A stretch of 64,000 nt of DNA from Amphiura filiformis (Eukaryota; Echinodermata; Ophiuroidea; Amphilepidida; Amphiuridae), in NCBI RefSeq assembly GCF_039555335.1, contig NC_092628.1, positions 80,130,315-80,194,314 of the forward strand. The letters run 5' to 3'. Made by a program: the position numbers and the translations under genes. The notes beneath the pieces were generated by a model that had not been told where the DNA came from, did no database searches, and saw only the letters and a program-made list of their open reading frames with translations. Positions within the stretch are counted from its first letter, which is position 1; every line of letters starts with the position of its first letter. This document shows positions 1 through 9,400 of this stretch, piece after piece.

Positions 1-249
1 TATTTACAGACACTTACATAGTTAACAGTTACTAGGGAAGTATTAGAAGGGATTTGTCATTTTCTTTCAGTTGATGCACAAAACAAGAATGTTACCAAAT
101 TTGCACATACCAGTATGAGGTTTATGAACTGGGGCCCCACTTTTTACATTTTTCGGGTTTACATTTGAATTACATATATATGAGGTTTCCCCACCCAGCA
201 ATGATGTATCAAATCAATAAAATTGTGCTTTACCATTTTATACCAAAAG

Positions 250-402
250 CTGGATACTATATGGAAAGAGAGCTTTGCACAGCGAGTGAAAGGTCGCATA
301 AAGGAGGACGAGGAACGTTCTCTTGAAAATGAGTTCATCGAGGACCTGAAGGCAAAAGTTACATATGGACCTCCTTCACTGGTTGAATTTACTCATCACA
401 TG
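250..402 (+). CDS. LRWD1: LRWD1 exon a (post-LRR segment)
   Basis: Acceptor CCAAAAG ends at 249; donor ATG|GTAAGT follows 402. It is in phase 0 at both ends and encodes 51 residues starting LDTIWKESFAQRVKGRI and ending SLVEFTHHM. The helical, charged composition fits the segment after the LRR domain. The methionine at 223 is in the intron and is not a real start. Confidence 0.8.
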
Positions 403-3400
403 GTAAGTCAAGAATGTTTATAGTGGGAAAGTATTCGTATTCAAAATTTGTATTTAATAAATATTATCATAAAGCTTGCAAATGTGCATGAAGTTATGGA
501 CATTTTCAAATCAAGGTCGGAAAAGATTGGAAAACCGCAGTATTTATTTAGTAAGCTAGGGGGTCAAATTGGTGCACAATGAATCAAGCGGAATAATGTA
601 CCCTTTTGAGTGAAAATACAACGTATTTAGCCAAAATCAACATGAGTCATCACGGAGAAATATTTTCTAAAGATATTGAACTAACACTTCCACCATTTGG
701 CACTTCACAATGTGACAGTAAAAGAAAGAAAAAGCAGATGCTTGTCGTCTGCGGCACATTTGATTTGGTCTTCATGCGGTCTTCGCAATATTAATATCAA
801 TCTCTTGCACAAGCCATAACCAACGCTTGACCTTGTCTTTCACATAGATTTGTGTTCAGACGTAATAGTTGCGTTTGCGTTAGCGTCGATGACCCGGAAT
901 TGTAAACGGGGTCATCCATAACAAACTTCGATTTGAAAAGGTCGATAAGATATATATTATATTGTTTGTGTATAACACATTGTGGTGTACTTGTTGAGAT
1001 GTGATAATTTGTGAATAACCTTTCAAAAAAAAGATATTGTTTGTCCTCTGGTTTTCCCTGATCTATTTCTCATCCTTTTCAGCTTACTGTATTAGCAGAG
1101 AAGCAAATTACACAAGAAACTGCTGGGCTGCGCACAAATGAGCTTCTCACTGTCACTCCTATGTTCAGGAAAGTTGTCAATATGGCAGAGGTAGAAGAAC
1201 CAGAACCACCTGCTCCTAAACCGAAAGCTACTGTTAAGATGATTGTCGGACCTAAGAAAAATCCCACCGCTTCTCCTTCCGGCAAGCCCCAAGTGAAGGT
1301 AGCACAAGTGAAGAAAGTTACAGAGAAAAGAGAAGGAAGTGAGGAGGCCAATGGTGAAGTCCCGCGGCAAAGAAAGCCAAAACAGATGGTGAAGACGGCG
1401 AGGAGGAACTGCCTGAGGAAAGCGAAGAAAAGAAGGAATCTTCACCACCTTCAAAGGGCAGAGGTCGCCCAAAAGGATCAACAAACAAAACAAAGGTTAG
1501 TACACTTAATGATTTGGTGAGATGATGGATGAGGGTCAAAAACTAGAATACTTCATCCTCACCCACCCCACTCATTCTTGTCAGCCAGCTGGGGGAATTC
1601 AAGGTTTTATAGGTCGTCCAAAGGAGAGACCTTATGGCATCATGAGTCGTGTGTGTGTTGGTGTATGTGGCCATCAACCAGTGTTGTGACAAAGTCACCA
1701 AGGTCAAATCACAAGTCAAGTCACAGTGTATTTGTGATTCAAGTCATTTACAAATTAAGCTCAAGTCATTCCCATTGCTCAAGTCAGTCATTGATTTCCT
1801 AAAGTCATGCCCAAGTCACTAGGTCTGCTTATTGTGTACATTAGTCATTTCCAACAGGGACCCTAATGCAAACATACTTTTGACTCAACATGTTAGTAGC
1901 CCTGCTGTATGGCACACAAAACACAACATATCTTTGATATGGCACTCTGCTTTAGAAAGGCTACCAAAAAGTACACCAAACATCTATACTTGTTGATGGT
2001 TTTCTTCATTAAGATCAATTTTGTATTGAACTTTTTTTTTCTCTTCTAGACTGAAGTAGAAAAAGACTCCTGCAGTGAAGAAGCCAGCAGCAGCAGCAAC
2101 CACAGCAGCATCAACAACAGACACGCAAACACCAAAGGTTGGGCGAGGTAGACGTAAGGATCAACAAAGGCAGCTATCGCAGCAAGGGTAAGTCATAATG
2201 AGGCAGCTATTAATTATTTTTATTATTTATTGTTTTGCATAATAATGGTCAAAATTTCATTTCATTCATTAAAATTGTGTAACTGTATTAAACATGGAAG
2301 TAATAAATCCAACAAAAATCCCCTCCAATCTACGCCAAAAATACCCCAAAATCCCTATAATGCTGCTAAATCACAATAAAATGACTCCAAATCCACCCAA
2401 TTCTGGGTAGACTATGCCATAGTCGATTTTGATAAATAAAATGTTATTAATCATGATGAACGCATTCAGTTGAACTCGAAATTATACTGATATTTAGTAG
2501 GCCTACATCAAAATACTAGTATAAAATGGTTATGAAAAAGTTTAGGCTATATAATTATATTTGTGACAGTAAAAGTAAAGTATAGGCCCTACGTGAGGCT
2601 TATATTATTGAATGCAACATATCATAATGGCATAATTATAATGACACTTCAATACTGAACAATTCTAATTTTAGAATCTGCCAGTTTATTATCCGAAAAA
2701 CCGACTATGGACTTTCACTTTTAAGCAGAACTTTACCCGGGACTCACACACTGTCAATCATACTTGTTTATCAATAAAATCTAACCACAAGACTAAGCAT
2801 GGTGGTACAATACGCTAGATGCATACGTTCATCCGCCAGCACAAAAGCGCCGCAGTCCCTAGATAGCTGTGTACCATGTATAGTTATAATGGTACCAGTA
2901 CGCGTCGGGAGGATTTAAACAATAACGAGATCTGGGCGACCAATCACAAGCCAGATTCATTTTTAAAGATGCATTACATCATCACCAATTTTAGTTAGGC
3001 CAGAAATTGGCCTAACTCTCAAGGAAAAGTCAGTAGTCCATTTGGGAAGCTAACAAACAGAGGGCGACGGTGACTGAAAAGATCAGTTGTGAAAATCTAT
3101 CAATTGTGCACTCATTAATTAAATCAGAGTTTTAAGCTTTTAAAAATGTAATAGCCAGAGTAGTGCACAATTGGCAAGTGGACTACGGAGAAGTCTAAAT
3201 TCTGGGCTGCATCCCCAAAAATTCCACTTTTTAAAAATCGGCCTAAAAAGTTCACTTTGTCCACAAAAATGGCAAACCAGTCATCAGAACAAGATTTTAT
3301 ATGATATGTAGACCAGATTTATATGAAGCTTTAGCTTGTACTTCATTAGATGGACACTGCCTTCCTATTTCATTATCACACCCCAATAAATGGGTCTACT

Positions 3401-6400
3401 TTGTTTTCTTTGAAATCAGTTTATTTGTGATACTTCCCTTTTACTTCATTCTGAAATCAGTTTATTTGTGATACTTCCCTTTTACTTCATTCTTTCTATT
3501 GGTTTATTTATATATGTTATTAGAAAGAGAAACTTGAGCAGGAAGAGCACGAAGCCACAGAGGCAGTGAAACTCAAACCCAAGAAAGCTGTTGTGCCGAA
3601 AGCAGAGAAGAAAGAAGTAACTCCAAAGATCTCACTGAAGGGTGTGAAGCCTGAAGGCTATGAACCGATCCATATGCTGCGCTGTCATTCCATCGAGAAC
3701 GACCCTACGGATGCCAAAACCAATGTTTGGAAGTGTCAGTTTGAACCAGATCCAGAAAATCCAAGTAAGAAAATGTTTGTTTATTGTTGAAAGCAAATTA
3801 AGACTTCTGCACTACTCAAATTTCACTAACCGGAGTGTTTTCACCGGGTCAACCAGCGTCTTCAGTGGATGTTATTGCTCTGAAGATTTGTTGTTGTTAC
3901 TGATGTTATTGAGACACCTGCAATGACATCACAGATGTAGATGACATCAAACTGGAAGATGTTGTGGTCAGGAACCCCCCGGAACCAAAATGTTGTTTAT
4001 TGTTGTCTTGACTGGCTAAATTAAAGCTTTTGAAGTTAGTGATTCAGACTTATATTGTGCTTTTTTGTACCCCATGTCATATTATTTATTTCACAGGAAT
4101 CAATAATCTCGGGTTCTTTGAAAGCTAAATACAAATTAAATGTTTTCATATTCTATGTGTTTTGTTGTCTGGTATTGTACTACAGATGGTGAAGTGTCCA
4201 AGGTGTTCATAAATATTGACATATATTTCTTTCTTTCTTATTTCGGCCACATGATATTATCATTGTTCACATTAATTTATTGTAGCTTTGCATTTTTGTG
4301 GCATCCACGTCACTTCACTCTTCATGTTCTTATGGTTTTCTTAGTGATGTAATATATTGTTATCTTGCATTTTCCATTTCTTTTTTATAACATTGATGTG
4401 AAAACAAATAAACTTTAGCTTGAGATAAACTAAATAATTTAGTAGTAGTAGTATTAGTATGTTGTTGGGAATACAAGAAAATTGCCCTATTGTAATGTGG
4501 TGATTTCTATTTACTTTGTAGGTTTAAGCAAGAGCAATGTTGCAACATGTGGAGGCAATACCATCTGTGTGATAGACTGCACCTCTGGAAAGGTGATCAA
4601 GAAATATCAACATGACAGGGAGAAAGAGGTGAGAATTACAAGAGCAGACACATTTAACACATATTTGAGTTATTAGTTTCAAATGGATTTCAGTAATACA
4701 TGTTACAAAGGATAGATCGGCAGCCTGATATTCGTGATAGTCTGATAAAGAAAGTGAGGAAGAGTGTATCTTAAAAACAATACATTCATACAATTTAAAT
4801 AACACACCAATTTCTAAGGGCTCGGATAGCAACGTTTGCACAGTATTTTCACATATAGGCAGCCAGTAGAGGTTCTGCAATAATGGTGAAAGACTTTCAG
4901 GTTTACTAGCAGAGTGAATCAATTTGGCTGCTTTATGCTGGAGGGATTGCAAATGTTCAAGATGTTTTGCTTTTCCACCATATAACAAGTCATAGATGAT
5001 GTTTTATTTAAAGATGCATCTTAGCCACAAAATATAGAAGAAAGCACCAAGTTCACTTTTTCAAGCCTGTACAAAATGTAGAAATTATATTTCAATTACA
5101 GATTAAAGAAATTTATTAACATTACATTTTCATTGTGACATTCCGTCACCGTTGTCATAAGTCATTGATTATTGTTATTAGAATATTATATTACCATAAC
5201 AATGGTCTGATTTTATTATTATTTGTTAAAACCTTCAGGAATGTTATATTATTAGCATAACAATGGACAAATTTGCTTACTATTATTATTATTTGATAAA
5301 ACCTTCAGGAATTTTATTGTGTGGCATGGACAACGCTTGAAATCAACAATGGGGAACAGACACAGAAGGTGAACGTGTTGGCAGCTGCAGGAACCAGGGG
5401 TAGCATCAAACTCTTACATACAGATCAGCTGATGTGCTATGCAGAAATCAAGGGAGAAAGGAAAGCTAGACCTATCAACTCACTTCAGTTCCATCCCACA
5501 GAACCCACATGGCTCTTCTGTAAGTTGTGATCAAGATATTTTGTTATCCGCAAAACAAGCAATTACTATGTGCATGCATTTCATGTCAAATTTGATTTAA
5601 AAGTCTTGGGACATTTGCCATATACATGTGTTATATGTAGAATTTGACAAATTATCCAATTGTAATAATCTCCCAGGTTGATGAACTTCAAGAATGAAGT
5701 GGACAATGCATTTTGGCTATATGGCATAGCAAAGTATTACAACAGAATTTCAACAGAATACAATGCAATAGAGTTCCATGACAGATTTTTAATGTAAAAT
5801 GATCATCAGTTTACTAGATCACCGCTTGAACCGTTAATTTGTTATGCATTTGTTTCACTATTTGTGTCATCTTTGAGTGAATGGCACAGCTAAGTAATAT
5901 AATATTACTTAGCTGTGCCATTCACTGTCAATCAGTTGATGTGAATCATATCGTTGTACTGTTATTATTATTGACTAGGTGGATCAGAAGAAATAGTACT
6001 CTGGGATATTGGCACACCAGAAGGTCCTGATCTCAAGTGTAAATGCAAGTAAGTACCACATACTGTGTGTAGAACACACCATACTGCACCATCGTTAAAT
6101 ATTGTTCAAGGAGGTGAAGATAAAGTACCTGTAGATTGCTTCAGCACACACCTGGAGGACATGATAGTGCAACTAAGCATGTTTATGTTGAAACCAGCCA
6201 TGGGTTTTAATCTCTCAAATGCCAAAGTATTCTATAAGTGCATTATATTGGTCCCTATGTGATATTCTAATGCACTGAGCCCTCAATATTTATTTGAATC
6301 TTGGATTCGGGACTACCTTGCTAAACATTTGGTCCTATCATTAAACTTGAAAAATAGTGGAATAATGAGGTTGTGATTGACAGTAATACATTAATACATT

Positions 6401-9400
6401 TTGTCTGTTTGCATTTCAGGAAATTGTTGCGCTTCCAAGCCCCTGGTCGTTTGCTGGGCATTGTAGTGCCCCCTAGTGGTGATTTTGTGTTAGCTGGATG
6501 TGAGAATGGATGTTATGGATGGAACATTGATGTGAAAAATGCAAAAAAAGACAGGTGAGAGCAAGACACAGCTAATGTGTACTAGGAAAATACTAATTAT
6601 ATTTTGCGTAGTATAAATGCTTGATATACATCCGTTTTGGAGGCAATTTATGCTAGGATGTCTTGCACGATAATAATAATATAGTCCTTTTATAGCACAG
6701 GTGGTCTAAAAGAAAGGATTGCCGGATCGCAACAACAGAATTTTATCAGTTGCAGATTTGTCAACTTCTGTCATATCGCACAGCTCATTACATTACACTC
6801 TCAGGCATTCAACTACTTGCTGCAAAGCATTGTAGTGTATAGCAAATCTAAACATCAATTTCTTGAAGAATCCAAGATGTGTTATTGTGATTCATTTTTC
6901 ATGTTTCCTTCAGGAGACATCATGTTGAGTTCTTGTTACCAAGCAAAGCCAGACTAGCAGAGGCCATCAAAGGAGAAGATGAAAGCGATGAAGAAGCAGA
7001 AGGTGACATGATAGATGGGCTGGCTCTTACATCGGATAATCAAATAGGTAAGTATTGTTTAATGTAATTATAGACTGTACAGGCAGATCATACGGAAATG
7101 AGGTGGATATAATTGAAGACCAAATTAAAAAGACTATTTTGTGTCTGATGTCAGGGCAAAGGTGCAGCGTGATTGGTTGCTGACCTGCGCAGTACAGCAT
7201 GTTTGGTCTGGTTGACAGGATGTCATACGCAAACTAGTCTTTTTTATTTGGTCTTCAATTATAACTCACATACACCTGTTGACGTGTTGTAACTCTTATA
7301 ACTGGTCCCATCAGGACTCAAGTGTGTCTCCACATGGAGCAACAAGAAAACTTTTATTTACATGCCTGGAGAGAATAGACTTGTCTATAACTAGCTGTCT
7401 GAAGTGATACATTTCTGACACTTTCAAGCTTAGGAATGAAAGTATGACTGTGTGGGTCTAATAACCATTGGAGAGGTATATTTTCTGTTCACCTAGTGCT
7501 CTGCATGTAACAGTCATAAATTGTGCCCACTGGTATTATGATATTAGCTTGTCAGGGTCCAGGGCCTCGGTTTCGACAAGAATCACAGAATCGATACTCG
7601 TAATGATTCTTGTAAGATTCGGTTGCGAGAATCAACTTCTCTCATTGTATCATACAGTAAGTGCAGCAACTATGATGGATTTTGATTCTTGCAAACCAAG
7701 ACGAAATCGAGGCCCTGGGGTCAGAATTTTGTTTCACAGTGCGAGAATCAATCTTGATTCTTGCAGAATAAATTTGGGGGAATCATTTGTTCCTTGCAAA
7801 TCAACTTCTGTGTAAACCACAAAAGTTTGCGAGAATAAATTTTGATCTTACACAAATCTGTTTACGAAAATCTTTGCAAGAATTGATTCTCCGATTCTCG
7901 CCAAAATTCTGACCCTGCTTGTGCTGTAGATGAAGGAGAAGAGATCACACACTTATGCATTTGTCATTTTGCTCCTTTTTGTTACCACCAGCAAGTAAAG
8001 TAGCCTGTGATGGCTCAATTCATCTATGGGATATTGAGGAGGCACGCAAAGGCAAACCAAACACCCGCAAAGAACTGAAAGTAACCCCTGACTGCACGCT
8101 AGAATGGTGTAACTCAGACAGTGTATATCTGGATATAGGAGCTTGGAGAGGTGGGTTGGTTCTCTAATTTCATACTTCTGTAGTATTTCTAAGAATATGC
8201 ATATACTGTTGGTAGTCATTTGTGTAATTTATTGTTTGGTGTCATTCCATGGAATACAAGGAGCCCAAACTATGCTGAAATGTAAGTTTACATTTCTGTT
8301 CATTATCTTCTAGTTTCAGTGACACCTTGCCAGGGTTGGCACTACTTTGTGTTTTTGGGTCTAATACCCCCAATTTTCACCACTTGGACCCCCACAATTT
8401 AACTTATTACAGTTTTTGTCAGAGAAGAACGGCAGTTGTTTGCATTTTGGGAGTGTGAAGAGCGTAAACATGAAAGTGGGGTTCTGATTGGCTGAATCAA
8501 TCATCTGGCAATCATAGCAACAGACTGATAATCTGATTGGCCGATTGTGCGTCAAATCGTAGGTTGGCACAGATCAGCGCCCATGAAGTGAACACAAAGC
8601 TCCACGTATGTTGCTCATTAACAGGGCGCTCGCGTCAATCTAACCAAGGGACTGCCATTCTTCTCTGAAACCCAGTGTAGTAAAGAGTCTATGGACGCCT
8701 AGAACCCCCCCCTCCCAATTCTTAGAAGTTAGTGCTACCCCTGCACCTTTTGCATATTGTCTTGGGTAGTATATGTACAACAGATGAGCATATGTGATGC
8801 GATCAAGCAAAATCAGTCAGAAGTTGGATATATTGATTTTCGGATATAGCCAAACAAAAACAGTAATTTCTTTTGTTGCATGTTGTTTTGGAAACACTTC
8901 AGCTGCTCATATCTTTGGAACTAAATTTCAATGTTCAATTTCATTGGGGTTTTCTGCAAAATGTAGCTTTGCAACTTAGGCTTTATACAATCATGTAAAA
9001 AACTGAAAATTGAATATGACCAACTTCAGACTGATTTTGCTTGATCATACCACATATATTGATAATAACTAGCACAATACAGTTGCGTTATATTGTATAT
9101 TTTGAAGTAAATACATCGCAAGGTCCTAGGAAATTAATGAGGTGGCACAAGAGCTGGATAGTATATTAGTTGTGATGCATTGCACATATGTGTATTTTGA
9201 TATTTTGACCACATCATGATAGTTGTGTATGTCGAATGAATATCCACATCAAAAAAATACCTTGAAAGTATTTCAACGGTGGTATCATTAAGGGGGTACT
9301 ACACCCCTCGATAAATTTGTGTCTATTTTTGCATTTTTCTCAAAAACTAATAACACAGTAGTAACAAAAGTTATGTATATTATAGGGCCAAGGAATCCAA

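Noticed and set aside
1079..1539. Open frames on the - strand opposite LRWD1 exon b
   Set aside because: They are antisense shadows of the Lys/Glu/Pro-rich coding exon.
1686..1822. Cluster of CAAGTCA motifs resembling binding-site arrays
   Set aside because: The pattern is degenerate simple repetition found widely in invertebrate introns; nothing supports a regulatory role.
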